DNA of 64,000 nucleotides. Origin: Manduca sexta. Its lineage: Eukaryota; Arthropoda; Insecta; Lepidoptera; Sphingidae. Each line of letters begins with the position of its first letter. Position 1 is the first letter of the stretch. A program made the position numbers and the translations under genes. The notes under the pieces are model-generated. The model was given only the letters and a program-made list of their open reading frames with translations. It was not told the DNA's origin and made no database searches. The stretch lies in assembly GCF_014839805.1 (NCBI RefSeq), contig NC_051118.1, positions 1,054,001 through 1,118,000 of the forward strand. The letters are read 5' to 3'. Of the stretch, positions 55,201-63,260 are shown in pieces.

Positions 55201-56942
55201 CCGAGCAACAGTGTGTAGTGACTGTTGTATTCCGGTTTGAAGGACATTGTAGCCAGTGTAACTACTGGACATAATAAGACTTAACATCTCATGTCTCACT
55301 CAGTATGGCGAGCGCAGTGAAATGCTAATGCTTTGTAATTCAAGGTGTTGGATGGTGTTTCTACTGTTTATGGACGGTCGTATCGCTTACCATCAGGCGA
55401 ATGGCAAGCTCGCCTCGTCATTCCAAGCATAAAAAAAACTTTAGTACTAAATAAATTAATAATTGAGATAATTTCGAAGATTTATTTTGGCACTAGTGAT
55501 TCATAACATCAATAACTACGGAATTCACTAACATAACTCAGTTAGAACAATTATATATGTAGAAAAATATGGTAGGTACATGTCTGTTGCTACACAATAA
55601 AGTGAAAACGAATTGTGTACAGTTATTTATGTTGTTTATCAAATGTACTGGAGGAATGTAACGTTATAAATCAATTTATATTTAGCATAGAGCTTCGTGC
55701 ACGCCTGTTTCATTTGGCGTGTTACACAATGAGTATATTATGCATCAACTCTCCCTTCATTCTTTTTATGTTGAAACTTTCTTGATCATGCTAAGATACC
55801 TTGTGGATCTAGTCTTAAATAAAGTTTTGGAGATGGCTACGACAGTATTGCTAGAATCGGCGTTATTTTTATATACTAGCATACGTTACTATATAAAAAT
55901 AACGTATTGAATATTATTAGTTAACTATACTGAGGTATGATAAATAATACTAATTATAAGTTATATCTTTTCTCTACAGGTCTTCACTATCCCACTAAGT
56001 CTACATTACAACTTGAAAAAGTGAGAACTGAATCTTAGGAATTAAAATAGTTAAAGATTCTTTATAGATCCTGAACCTAAGAATCCTAGGGGACCAATTT
56101 AGCGTCTTAACTCGTTATTACACTTAAATGTGTGCGTGCGCATCCACGAGCAACTTAGTAGCTACTGAATGATTTTAATTTGAACTATGGTATTTAATAC
56201 CTACATAACAATAATTGAGTTCGTGCATTAACACTACACATGCAATGTGTAATGTTTGCGAATAACATGAGATGACTGAACACCTAATGCAGAACTGATA
56301 TCGGATAAAACATACGATTCTATCACGTGTATTTTATGTAATTATATTCTGACGTTTGTTGATATTATTTGTTAATTAATGGTGTATATACAGACGCTTC
56401 CTATGTATATATTTCACTAAAATACACAATTGTAATCATGTATTATTCTCAATTCTATACAATTAATACCACCACACGAACGTCTTGCTAGACTTTACAC
56501 CTTTCATTGAAAAAAACACAACCAAATCATGATACCAACTTCGTTTTAAAGACGGTTCATAATAACAAAGCATATTTGTATCCCAAATTTAATAAGAATC
56601 GCCATTCATATCTATACTAATATATAAAGCTTGTAAGTGATGTTTGTTTTAACGCGTTAATCTCAGAAACTGCTATATTGTTTTTTTTCACTAATAAGAA
56701 ACTACATTACTCCTGAGTTCAATAAGCTTGTTATTATGGAAACATTATTTCAGGAATAGTAATTATTTTGCTAGTAGTCAATACACGCGATACAATCGTC
56801 AAACACCTAACATTATAATAGCATAATTAGTTTCACAGTACCTTGTCTGTGACCGTCGGTCTCGGGGCTGGTTGTGGCGGCATGGTGTGCCTCTTGGCCG
56901 CTTCGGTAGGCATCGAGTCATCCTTGTCGCCGGCTGCCAGAG
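31213..56942 (-). CDS. cora: Coracle, protein 4.1 homologue (5'-partial)
   Basis: Eleven exons on the minus strand, 5' to 3': 56842-56942, 46604-~46690, 46047-46134, 45214-45278, 37197-44144, 36812-37030, 35913-36011, 34286-34372, 32276-32401, 31744-31854, 31213-31284. Donors read GT, acceptors AG, and phases match throughout. The C-terminus (SSQTISSKTRTVETIT, ETRVEQKITIQSDGDPIDHD, NPDMTVEKIEIQQQ) is the conserved protein 4.1 C-terminal domain as in Drosophila Coracle. Coracle is a cytoplasmic scaffold of septate junctions and binds Neurexin IV through its FERM domain. FERM exons are absent and must lie beyond 64000, because the first exon here starts in mid-codon. The acceptor near 46690 is uncertain. 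The gene contains LTR retrotransposon 2 in an intron. Confidence 0.9.
31515..31600 (-). repeat. SINE family A fragment in coracle intron
   Basis: tgtgttccgtcccatgatat and gcgagcctatagctatatcgg are the reverse complement of the family A body. No head is present. An unclassified CG-rich stretch precedes it at 31383-31446. Confidence 0.5.
31744..31854 (-). CDS. cora: coracle exon, 4.1 C-terminal domain core
   Basis: 37 codons from YKTERNG to AEAIQ, including ETRVEQKITIQSDGDPIDHD, the most conserved stretch of the 4.1 C-terminal domain. Phase 0 at both ends, with cag at the 3' edge followed by donor gtacac. Confidence 0.92.
32276..32401 (-). CDS. cora: coracle exon, start of 4.1 C-terminal domain
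   Basis: 42 codons starting MSTGPQASIAAD, with a short poly-Ala run and GEVVSSQTISSKTRTVETIT. Phase 0 at both ends. The tract coding for Ala/Gly is locally very GC-rich. A family B SINE remnant lies just below it at 32156-32240. Confidence 0.9.
33108..33215 (-). repeat. Probable Penelope-like terminal fragment
   Basis: The minus strand reads gaccacgaaggctgcaaagt…ttcgaaacgtcggg…attttattttaatg, a block I associate with the ends of lepidopteran Penelope-like elements. It lies in a coracle intron. Class assignment rests on memory only. Confidence 0.35.
33611..33790. repeat. Dispersed repeat family D, reverse copy
   Basis: Reverse complement of the 6150 copy (taatcggcataac, gagctgatcccggaacgc, gtgtatggtcgcc), with moderate divergence. 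Confidence 0.5.
34286..34372 (-). CDS. cora: coracle exon (EPGSYKTTTT…)
   Basis: 29 codons, phase 0 both ends, acceptor tgtag at 34377-34373 and donor gtgagt. Encodes a Thr-rich linker (EPGSYKTTTTSTVMGNAPFG) before the C-terminal domain. Skipping it would keep frame. Confidence 0.82.
34373..35912. other. coracle intron, nothing coding seen
   Basis: A family C tail fragment lies near 35005-35070. Otherwise A/T-rich sequence without recognised features. Confidence 0.5.
35913..36011 (-). CDS. cora: coracle exon (LARRGSASS…)
   Basis: 33 codons, phase 0 both ends (acceptor aacag, donor gtgagt). Encodes ARRGSASSLSSGDSGTPIDL, a Ser-rich segment with an RRGS site that fits basophilic kinases, then an acidic stretch. 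A G14 tract follows in the upstream intron at about 36090-36103. Confidence 0.82.
36812..37030 (-). CDS. cora: coracle exon (AESVEPMEGKSPYVT…)
   Basis: 73 codons, phase 0 both ends (acceptor gtag, donor gtaaca). Thr/Val-rich with TARAVTTRTATTHHD and RVLTQEVKTMVTTGDQ, matching the pre-C-terminal region of insect Coracle in style. It follows the giant exon after a 166-bp intron. Confidence 0.87.
37197..44144 (-). CDS. cora: coracle giant repeat exon (2316 codons)
   Basis: One open exon of 6948 nt, phase 0 at both ends (acceptor ctaaag before GGAGGTTTT, donor AAG|gtgcgt). Residues 1-~35 hold KSPK repeats. From ~199 to ~1553 come twelve tandem units averaging ~113 residues, each opening with a V-[NQ]-L-V-I-[VI]-T-[SG]-K-Y-D-P-K-like block and holding several D-P-K-T-G motifs, including GVVDPKTG, and a closing LxQQ block. 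A 65-residue Pro/Ser/Thr linker follows, then diverged repeats (~1620-2180) and a tail reading TTTKQLLTKNDEGVTHNVEHE, which joins conserved Coracle sequence. Composition is rich in Lys, Asp, Gly, Thr and Val. Function of the repeats is unknown to me; a flexible or beta-rich spacer at the junctional cortex is an inference. No stop or frameshift interrupts it, and codon-level divergence keeps motifs intact, so it is under selection or recently expanded. Confidence 0.92.
44145..45213. other. coracle intron, nothing recognised
   Basis: A/T-rich. The T-tract at 44550-44570 and local A-tracts are the only features. Confidence 0.5.
45214..45278 (-). CDS. cora: coracle exon (TDTSSDPGITNN…)
   Basis: 65 nt. 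Starts with two bases that complete a Gly codon from the previous exon and ends in phase 0 at AAG|gtacgc. Encodes TDTSSDPGITNNLETTPKKSK. Confidence 0.82.
45757..46015. mobile_element. Palindromic MITE, Harbinger-like (copy 3)
   Basis: Ends CCCCCTTATTCATAGACG / CGTCTATGAATAAGGGGG with TAA on both sides (45754-45756 and 46016-46018). Its right end is 31 bp from the end of the next coracle exon (46047). Very similar to copy 1. Confidence 0.86.
46047..46134 (-). CDS. cora: coracle exon (KPPPGAVKVMPT…)
   Basis: 88 nt, acceptor tttcag, donor gtacgc. Starts in phase 0 and leaves one G for the next exon. Encodes a basic Pro/Ala segment with KDDRKVAERKPAEN. Confidence 0.83.
46355..46512 (+). repeat. 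~32-bp degenerate tandem repeat in coracle intron
   Basis: About five units of the form ctcggacttaagcgg…tttttag. An inverted partial copy lies at 46282-46300. Each unit ends in a T-rich tract plus AG on the plus strand. Confidence 0.6.
46604..46690 (-). CDS. cora: coracle exon (…RRQSGGTASASS…)
   Basis: Encodes LRRQSGGTASASSASSLEGE and then a basic end, with donor AAG|gttact at 46603-46602. An in-frame TAA at 46703-46705 forces the acceptor between it and 46676. AG occurs at 46691, 46688 and 46676, all keeping phase 0. No strong pyrimidine tract is visible, so the 5' edge is unsure. Confidence 0.65.
46848..47078 (+). repeat. Dispersed repeat family C copy
   Basis: Contains tctatttctgccgccaagta, atgtcttaggatggcgaaag, gtggaataccaaacaatact and the tail catcaagtgaacggcaaact with AAAGCAATAAAAA. 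An internal part is deleted relative to 55186. 47079-47543 shows nothing further. Confidence 0.65.
47549..47770 (+). repeat. 5' LTR of retrotransposon 2
   Basis: 222 bp starting ATAAGAGGGG and ending CTCCAACA. The first half is very GC-rich with GCGGC repeats. The start is placed by the target duplication; it lacks the usual TG. Pairs with 53137-53358. Confidence 0.85.
47817..48560 (+). CDS. Gag N-terminal part of retrotransposon 2
   Basis: ATG at 47817 in a good context (accatcATGG). Opens MGKRSRSRSRERRHRTSKHR, an Arg/Ser-rich basic stretch, then a likely coiled coil (LESRLENLEKRLNKVL). The capsid-like region has AQNWIRRLE and LSGNARLWFD, comparable to the MWLNKVDE region of retrotransposon 1. 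The frame ends at TAA overlapping an A10 run (48559-48568); the homologous Gag sequence continues in another frame immediately after. Confidence 0.85.
   Translation: MGKRSRSRSRERRHRTSKHRKHNALESRLENLEKRLNKVLQPLDLNLTTRGSFTPVQQSSDTTNLVFTPPTVPETFSVSACPLAQTGSTMLVGGGKHNEKCDTPASTLQPPAPQNLHSVPTANSATSVVCSTSQGQMNKLLPGLDNIPAFTGNMCSDKMSAQNWIRRLESLAKIFAWDERFLIFQMTSKLSGNARLWFDAQQDIDFSWEEWKEKIVVNFPEGRGIASKLYDFVTVMRENNESVLDFY
48629..49387 (+). CDS. Gag C-terminal part and protease of retrotransposon 2
   Basis: Three CCHC knuckles (CYNCGTKGHFANQC, CDRCYKFGHDVSNC, CTICHKWGHDKEQC; about 48830-48992), one more than retrotransposon 1. The protease site is YIDFGSACNTI near 49117. Homology extends upstream of the listed start to the A10 run. 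The frame ends at a TGA following an A6 run (49372-49377); pol continues in another frame. Confidence 0.83.
   Translation: MNDPILKSGARGAACHDTKSLLQYLTDVASDSALIDKSKSTSVTKENNKSAIIRKTMPTRTKRDDIMCYNCGTKGHFANQCTKSEIKRCDRCYKFGHDVSNCKEEKQCTICHKWGHDKEQCYRAKKELTDTPPKLYRLTDVDENDKKYHKDVVINGIKLTGYIDFGSACNTITTSAVMRTGLEFSKGSSRTIRAYGGSLVIPVGELTAHVALDCASGTVPILVVEDNLQETDMIIGRPFTELPNVVVTKNLQ
49389..52391 (+). CDS. RT, RNase H and integrase of retrotransposon 2
   Basis: One intact 1000-codon frame. RT motifs: CVDYRHLN, YPLPLIQD, LDLCSGYHQL, MPFGLANAPA and the catalytic AYLDDIIC (YLDD). RNase H: VHTDASALGIAGIL and ITDCNAL. Integrase: zinc finger (YHDDNGH…CISCQFAK) and D, D, E in HIDHLGPF, IISDRGKCF and ANGQVERFN. 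The C-terminus is acidic (NSDSEEDE). The first codon listed is only where the frame opens; it is the continuation of the polyprotein across the A6 break. Confidence 0.92.
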   Translation: MSISNVNDTANNFNVLPTVSTENKVLKLSVAYDVTLYHGVNHVLVTIPDDVKQLNSNVIYVKASQHREPGKEIDILESPIVLNQNYAEIKVVSRNHSPLTIYATKCIARAEILTPTIELNTDLVGKDRERLDDLLKRYDHCFAGIEGKIGSANIEMSIEVTSSIPFNYQPYRMSQPERETVKKIIDDLLEQDIIEPSNSDYASRIILVSKKNGDTRMCVDYRHLNSITRKDRYPLPLIQDQIDQLNGQKYFSTLDLCSGYHQLWIHPDSRKYTAFVTPFGQYQYKRMPFGLANAPAVFQRAINQMLGSLRFQFAGAYLDDIICFSKTTSEGLERLEAILKLISDTGLTLRKEKCSFLKTKINYLGFDIAQNEIRPSPHKVECIKNFPKPTTIHQLRQLIGLASYFRRFIKSFALRARPLTLLLKKNSSWSWGKEQDDSFNDIKNALMSRPVLAIYNEKLETEVHTDASALGIAGILMQKQLDGQLKPVAYVSRQTTVAECKYHSYELEALAVVMSLKKFRVYLLGKPFTVITDCNALSTTWTKRDMVPRIGRWWLELLEYDFKVVYRPGTRMQHADALSRNPVIANVLHIDQKTWVTAVQQSDDKINNIISDLKSNSNETDAVKNDYRLVDGQLCKLIDGKKRIVIPKSVRWRIVKMYHDDNGHMNQEKVIELIRKKYWFEKLRRFVTKYVKSCISCQFAKKPTGIQRGKLYPIDKGNTPFETLHIDHLGPFCESQEGNTYLLLVVDGFTKYVWLQPVPNTRTEHVLSTLALFEKIFGTPARIISDRGKCFASHQMASFCAKRCIKHVQNAVACPRANGQVERFNRTVLQSLTACIGDKHNQWENYLSQVQRGMNSTVNNSTKKSPFELIFAFTPRFPLDVPNPEQDTPDINQNRKVVAERLADNAAKMKTRYDKSRIKSINFQVNDLVQVERRVLKKGITSGKLVDKYVGPYKIITKLDNDRYRVESLNSKGRKYRNVIAGDKMKPFRVQENSDSEEDE
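52641..53046 (+). repeat. 29-bp tandem array before the 3' LTR of retrotransposon 2
   Basis: About ten units of CAGTTCGGTCAAGCTTAAGC plus nine more bases, from 52641 to about 52930, then 3-4 degenerate units to 53046. Units alternate AAGCTTAAGC and AGCTTATGCA cores, and a four-unit super-period is visible (CGGTTCGG variants start two units). Confidence 0.85.
53124..53136 (+). promoter_or_regulatory. Motif abutting 3' LTR of retrotransposon 2
   Basis: AGGATGGACGACT sits directly before the 3' LTR, preceded by CTC. It matches AGGATGGCCGAGC of retrotransposon 1 at 10 of 13 positions at the same place. Confidence 0.5.
53137..53358 (+). repeat. 3' LTR of retrotransposon 2
   Basis: 222 bp, one mismatch to the 5' LTR (CTCTAACA versus CTCCAACA). 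Followed by GTACT and the resumed target sequence. Confidence 0.87.
53364..53480 (+). repeat. Dispersed repeat family E, target of retrotransposon 2
   Basis: aatgcggtctgcaaatcgtt and gggaagccggcagaaattgg are shared with 63801-63915, which has ATAGGTACT before the same sequence. Retrotransposon 2 therefore landed inside an older repeat. Confidence 0.6.
53500..54040 (+). repeat. Retroposon fragments
   Basis: actacgcaacggattttgat, then ttatacccgtgcgaagccag and cccgtgcgaagccggggtgg, typical of dispersed lepidopteran elements like that at 7465. Non-coding. Confidence 0.45.
54041..54215 (+). repeat. SINE family A, shortened copy
   Basis: Head ACTACCCCGGTGGTCTTTTA, box B-like GGTTTGAATCC, then the body with an internal deletion after aatttgtgcctg. 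Followed by family C and D fragments at 54278-54330 and 54650-54755. Confidence 0.65.
55186..55440 (+). repeat. Dispersed repeat family C copy
   Basis: The longest copy here: tctatttctgctgccgagca, ttccggtttgaaggacattg, actcagtatggcgagcgcag, caaggtgttggatggtgttt and the tail ggcgaatggcaagctcgcct with poly-A. Confidence 0.7.
55441..56841. other. coracle intron, no other feature
   Basis: A/T-rich. Short retroposon-like sequence near 56610-56730 (tctatactaatatataaagc). No exon beyond 56842-56942. Confidence 0.4.
56842..56942 (-). CDS. cora: coracle exon (LAAGDKDDSMPTEAAKRH…)
   Basis: 101 nt with a strong acceptor (cctctcttctgcag) and donor AAG|gtactg. Begins with two bases of a split codon, so an upstream exon exists outside the window. 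Encodes LAAGDKDDSMPTEAAKRHTM and a Pro-rich basic end (PPQPAPRPTVTDK), the post-FERM linker. Confidence 0.83.
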
Positions 56943-56998
56943 CTGCAGAAGAGAGGAATTAGTTAATATACTAATTTAAAAGCACGTGTTGAGAAAAT

Positions 56999-57215
56999 AC
57001 TGCCTTGGTAACGTAGTTAGACGGCGCACTCTAAAGTCCTGGGTTCGAAGCCCGGGTCAGTATTATTTGGGTTTTTTCTGCTCAGCATCAGTCCGGAGCC
57101 TGGAGTTTGCGCCCGATATGGCGGTAGGCTCGTCACCTATCACATCATGGGACGGAACACCCTTGGCGAAAAGTGAGCACCTCTGCATACCGCTTCGGGG
57201 ATAAATACGTGATAT
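56999..57215 (+). repeat. SINE family A copy, 56 bp from a coracle exon
   Basis: Head CTGCCTTGGTAACGTAGTTA, box B GGGTTCGAAGCC and full body to gcttcggggataaatacgtg. Followed at 57277-57400 by a family D fragment (gggatcagcctgtttacatc). Confidence 0.75.
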
Positions 57216-57419
57216 GTGTTTGGCGTGTGTTAAACAAATTAACGAACTACTTCATGATAGAAAACATAAGTATATGTGCGGGGATCAGCCTGTTTACATC
57301 CGGAAGCAAACATGCCGGCAAAATTGTGTCTATTGGCGAGGTATTCGACACTACCAATACCCTACTCTGCTTACCTTATGGTGCAATGGAGTACATTTTA
57401 AGCGACCGTAGTTTTTAAA

Positions 57420-60400
57420 ATAAGCTTACTGCCGCTATAATACCTACCGCGGGAAACTATAATACTCCAACTTTGAGATAGGAATTATCAAATATATATT
57501 GTACTATCGTCAGTTTTGGTATAGTTTTTGACCATAACAACACGACAAATGAATATGCATAGACTAAACACCTCGATATATTATTCAGCAATAAAATGAT
57601 TTTTATGATGAGCTCCAAGCAAGGAGGAAACTTCCGTCACACGTCATATTGTATTAAATCATAGAGGTGAACGCATCCATCCGTCTTATACTAAATTAAT
57701 TGATTCAAATTAGTATGTGTTATGACCTCAATTTGTTGATTACATTAGGATTTGCCTGCAAGCATTTAAGTACATATTTTACACTAAGAAAGTAACAAGG
57801 TCAATATTCAGTGATTATAATAAATAAATAGTCCCGCGTTAACTTAATGTTGGTTAAGTTTTCCATAAAAATAATACTACTGTTGGTTATTTATTAGACC
57901 CTATACAAAATCCAATTTTAGTCTGCCGATTGCAGACCAAAAGCCGATATATGTGATACTCCGCTATGCAAGCTAACCTAAATTAATGATGCATTGTTTG
58001 TGATCTCACCCACTTTAAACAAAGTACATGATTAGTTTTGTCGCTCTCTTTTGTATAGAACGAATTCCAAGTACAAGTACATGCAACGTCAAACCCCGCC
58101 CAAATCGGGTGCGAGCTACATATCAATTAAAAGAAACTCGCCCTTCCAAAACCCTACTCGTTCAAAACACAAATAATTTGTATTTTTTTTTAAATATATT
58201 CAAAACTTTGTAAAATCATTGGAAAAAAAGACCCGCTTGAATGTCAATCACAACACTGCCAACTGCGCTGAGTCTGACCCAATCATTCTCTCGAACTAAA
58301 GCCAAAATATACATCCATAAACCGACAGCTACAGGCGCCCGGCGCTCGGCAACGCATATAAATATTCCACTCCACGCTAGCATGGTTTTTAATTATACAA
58401 ACAATGGAGTAATTCGCATTTCCCCTGCCCCTATTAACGCAAATACAAACAGAAACGTTTCTGAAATAACAGCCGCATGTTTTAACTCTACAAACATACA
58501 AATGATCCTTTTTATACATAGTTTACATGCCGTTTAGAACTATTCATTCGTTCACTATTTAAATGTGGTATGGACTATTTTAATATTGCTTTTGTTAGTG
58601 GTAATTTTCCCTAAAACCATGTTATGACTTGGCAAAAGTATATCAGTCTATTTAGTTCTTGAATATGAGGAATGGTAATTTTTACCAAGATTTATTATTT
58701 TATATATCTAAATGGTCAAAATTTTCAGCAAATGGAATTAGAAAATGATTTGGCTAGAGTAATATGTTATAATTTACATGTGTGTTTTGTACAAGTGCAG
58801 TGACGGTTGGACCAATTTGAATAAAGTTTTATTACATATTATACTCTCAACACAAGTAAATATTCCTGTAAACTAAATGTTAGTGTTTAAGATTGGCACG
58901 TGCAGATTTTAGTGCTAATAGTTTCACACCTAATTTGGCGGATTCGCGAGGTCATATCAAATTATCAATGATGCTTATAAGCATGCTATTCAAGGCAAAA
59001 ATAGAAGATAAAACTGTAAGAGAACAGTATCTATGGACATAGGACTAAATTACTGAAAGTATAATAGCAATATTATAATACTACAAAACGGAATAACATG
59101 ACATTAAATAGAAATTTCAGATCTCAGTTTATCATAGACTAAGGTAGACTGCATTTTGTAAGTAAAAAACAGTCTTATGAGGATATATAGCGCAATGAGT
59201 GACGAGCCAAGTGTAAAACGAGAAGTCGTGGATTCGATCTCCACACATAGAAAATGGTTAAGAGATATGATTATAAATATTATAATCGTTTTTAATGTAG
59301 ATATTATCAACATTACCAACAGTAAAACCCATAAACAAAACTTGTAATCAGGGCAATGTGCAATTGTTTTGTATGTATATGTATGTAATGCTAGACACAC
59401 TGCGCGGTAAATACGTAACCTATGCAATGTGGGTGCTCAAAATATCTCTAAAGTGATTGTTTGGTACCTGTAAAGTGAAATCTTTCGGCGCAAAATTTTT
59501 AATTGGATTATACTAATTCGATGAACTCTTATAATTTGTCAAGATTCAAGAATTTGACCCTCGATTTCAGTGTTAAGACCTTTTTCCAATATGTAGAATT
59601 GATTAATACAATTATAAGATTATCTAAAATAGTTTACATCCCTTGACTGTCAAATGTTAAGCTGCTGTCAACAGTACTTTGAGAGCAACTTTAATGCGAT
59701 GAAATAAACTCTATTATTGATAATTTTTTTGCAGCACAACACTAAACGGGTTGTCATAAGATAAGAATGTATTTCTTACTATTGTCTGTCAATAACTTAT
59801 GTTTGTATTAATGGTGTACAATAGTGTTTTAATTTATATTCTTATAGAAGTAGACACTTTAACAGGCGTCAATGATTTATCATTACTAAATACCTAGGTC
59901 TATCGAATGTTAGACAACGTCTAGGCGGCCACTGCATTCTTTATAACTGCTACAGCGTATTTCAATGTGTTCAAGTTAAAAGCCTGATGTTCCAAGGTCA
60001 GGAGCGCAATCAATACCGTGTATGTTCCGTATAATGTTGCTACTTGCTACCAACCCTCGGTTTAGTAGTACTCAGAGCATGTTAAAACGTTCTAGCAAAT
60101 TTATAAACAATCATCCGATCAAATACTTATGGTGTATCAGACATAAATATTTACATTATGGCATCACAACGAAAAACTTAACAACTGAACAAGATCAAAC
60201 TCACATGAAGTGCAGCTCGGGTTCCAACAATCGTTGAACACCATGATCACACAACACTATGTTCCAGATCACCACAAATCCACAACCAACCTACTCCTTC
60301 AAAACACCAATAACATGCACTTCAATAACGCCTGACGCAAAAAGAGATGCTTTTTAATTTTAATCTAGAATCCGAATCGAAGTCCCACGGGAAATGAGGG

Positions 60401-62165
60401 CTTTTACTCTCGATCTAAAAGCGAAGATATCGTCTCGACGTCTCCGCGTCGACTGGCCTCTCCCGACTATATACGCTAGTGGCGTGCGTCAGACCTAGCG
60501 TCTGACTGAACGCGTATTATTATCCACTACATCACTATAGTTCAGTCAATTTTTGGTCAGCGATATGAATGACTCAGTATTTACCTTTGAATTGATTCGA
60601 ACAATTTATGTTTTGTTATTAAGTTGAATTATTGTTGCATGCGTGTTTTCTGCAGTCAGGTGAGTATTGGTCGTAAACATTAAGACTCAAAAAAATTAAT
60701 TTCTTTACTATGTGGCACTACAGTGTTTGTCATCTTTGTAGGACACTTTTGTTGTCACCTTAGGACCTATATTTCCATTAATCACTATAATGTCTTCAAA
60801 ACGGAATCGCGCGCTAGTGGTTGGTAGAAATAGAGAAGTATCTACTCAGAAGTTTCCCATGTCAGTAACTTATCTAGGTGATTAGTCTGTCTACTATAAG
60901 ACATAATTGAAATAAATATACATATGTACGAAGTGCGTGAGGAAGCCTTTGCCCTATTGCTATGTACCAGCAATATCTCATGATAATAAATTTATATATA
61001 CACGTGTTAATGCGTTTGTTAGTTTGTCATTTTAAGCATCAACGGAACTATATGATATTTTAGATATACTTCAAGAGCCAAAACAGGCTTGTCACCTTCT
61101 ATTGGTCTATACTTTAGAGGCAGCTTATATGAGTAGTAGACTGGAAGGTAGTTAGGAATATCTGGTAGGACAGCGATTTGGGGGTTTTCTAACTCTATTT
61201 GCCTCAGGATGGCGAACGCAGTGGAATACCAAACATTAATACTTTGTAATTCAAGGTGTTGGATGGTGTTTCTACTGTTTATGAGTGGGCGTATCGCTTA
61301 CCATCAGACGAACGACAAGCTCGTCTTGTCATTCAAAGCAATAAAACAAAAACAAGACTGATAAACCGAGCCGGAGTAAGAGCTAGCGAATGACTTTCAA
61401 CTGCAAAATCACGCCGCAGTCTGGCACGGTGACAGATCAGATCATCGCCGCTGTTCGCGAGGTGTTCACGCGAAGGTCGCGTTCCGTTTATTTGCATTGA
61501 TTACGTTATTATTTGCGGGAACTGATATCAGATGTAAACATAATTATTTACTAATGTTGTGACTAATCGTCTTATTGGTGTAGTGGCAGTAGTGTTGTGG
61601 AACGTGAGGTTTGGACTTCGATTCCCAGACCTAACAAACATGATTTGTGTATGATTTTCGTCTCGAAATAAATATATCTGAGTTATTTTGAATGGGAATT
61701 TGTGATCAACATATCGAGAAATTCGCCTCGTTGGGAAAAAGTACCACCATTTGTCGACCATAATTTGGAGTGGTATAAGCAGATGTAAGAATGGTTAGGG
61801 CAATCATAACTGATTCATTTTGTGTACCCGTTAAAGATGATCGATTGTTAAATATATTTCTGTGAATATTTTCACAGGAAAATGATTCAGAGTGTTATAA
61901 AAATAAATAACATCACCCACTCGTACTTTCTGCCCGAGTTCTTTCGTATTTCATAGTTTCGTTAGAGATGCTGTTCGGGATATATTTATTTTACTTTTTC
62001 GAACCAAGCGCCCGTTTATTAATATTCCTCTTTATTTATTTTGGTTGAATATTTTTCTTAGTATTGATATTGCTAAAAAAATAATTGTTAGTATTACTAA
62101 TGGATTCAACTACGGTATAATATTCATCGAAAATTTCATTCAATGCGTCCAAATCAATAATGTTA
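57420..62165. other. coracle upstream intron or flank; mostly no recognised feature
   Basis: No FERM-coding exon found. A less A/T-rich block at about 58030-58540 carries open frames on both strands (98 and 78 codons) but no family motif. Near 59185-59260 a possible tRNA-like B box (gtggattcgatctccac) suggests an old SINE. 61203-61347 is a family C 3' end. 61560-61780 holds another tRNA-like head (ttggtgtagtggcagtagtg, ggacttcgattcccagac), perhaps a third SINE family. Confidence 0.35.
60430..60510 (-). promoter_or_regulatory. Candidate core promoter, minus strand
   Basis: A GC-rich island in A/T-rich DNA. The minus strand reads TATATAG at 60473-60467, then CCAGTCG (about 20 bp on) and downstream AGACG (DPE-like). 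An upstream TTCAGTCAGAC is a further initiator candidate. Orientation fits coracle, so it could be an internal promoter or 5' end, but no coding exon is seen next to it. Confidence 0.25.
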
Positions 62166-62170
62166 AAGCC

Positions 62171-62400
62171 TTACTGCGTCAGTGGTATAGTTCGGTACGA
62201 TTGCAGTGCTGAGGTCTCGGCTTCGATCCTCTGGTCGGACAATAATATTGGGTTTTTCTATTATTCATATGTGCCTGATATGGCGATAGGCGCGCCCTCA
62301 TCACATCATGGGACGGAATACACACGACGGGAAGTGAATGCGCTAGTTGCGCTTCTGCCTATCCTTTCGGTGATAAAAATCGCGTGTGTGCATGACTATA
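62171..62400 (+). repeat. SINE family A copy
   Basis: Head TTACTGCGTCAGTGGTATAG, box B-like CGGCTTCGATCC, body gatatggcgataggcgcgcc and tgggacggaatacacacgac. Moderately diverged. Confidence 0.7.
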
Positions 62401-62789
62401 ACGATATCATATCGATTTGAGACGGTATGCATGATATATAAAATCTAACCCAGGAATATTACGCTGGATGTTAACTTGACTAAGTACTTGGTCCAACCCA
62501 GGACAAGGGTAAAAAATTTTGCACGAGCATGGCAAAGGGGCTACACTTGGTGAGTTGAGTGGTGTCTAGACAGAGCATCGACTGACGAGAGATGACAATC
62601 AAAGGGTCAAAGATTACCTAAAATAGCATAGCAGTATCGTAACAGACGCGGCGTCTGGCGTCTGCGCGTGGTAAACACTGGCCAATGCGGTGTGGGCCGG
62701 TGACTTACGACCGCAGCACCAGAACACTTGCGAATGTATTGTTCTCAGAAGTTTGCATAGTGGTCAGGGTTATTCTTATGGAATTATTA

Positions 62790-63260
62790 TATTGATTCCT
62801 GGCTTCTCAGTTGTGAAAGCGTTTTCCGGGATTAAAGTCCCGCTATATATTTTAGCGGGGTAAAAAGGATCCTATGTCCGTCCTAGGGTTACAAACTAAC
62901 TCCATACCAAATTTAATCAAAATCAGTTTAGTGATTCAACTATAAAGGGTTACAAATTGACCGACAGATACTTTTGCATTGCTAATATACTAAGTGTTAC
63001 TCAGGGCTTCGCCCGTGTGAAACGCTTTCCTATAAGTTCTTAAAATACAGCACGACACGAGCGCCCATCAATTTAAAAAATAAGGTTAAAAATATTTAAT
63101 TATTTCCTCATGGGAGCAATTTACCGGAATAAATAGCATATGTTATCCAGGACATAGTCTATCCGTGTATGAAATTTCATCCAAATCCGTTCAGCTGTTG
63201 CTACGTTTATAGCAAACTTTCAAACAATTTACGAACTTTCGTATTTATAATAATATAGTA
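62790..63260 (+). repeat. Retroposon fragments near right edge
   Basis: gtgaaagcgttttccgggat, cagggcttcgcccgtgtgaa and ccaaatccgttcagctgttg match the element type at 7465-8215. 63261-63800 shows nothing recognised. Confidence 0.5.
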
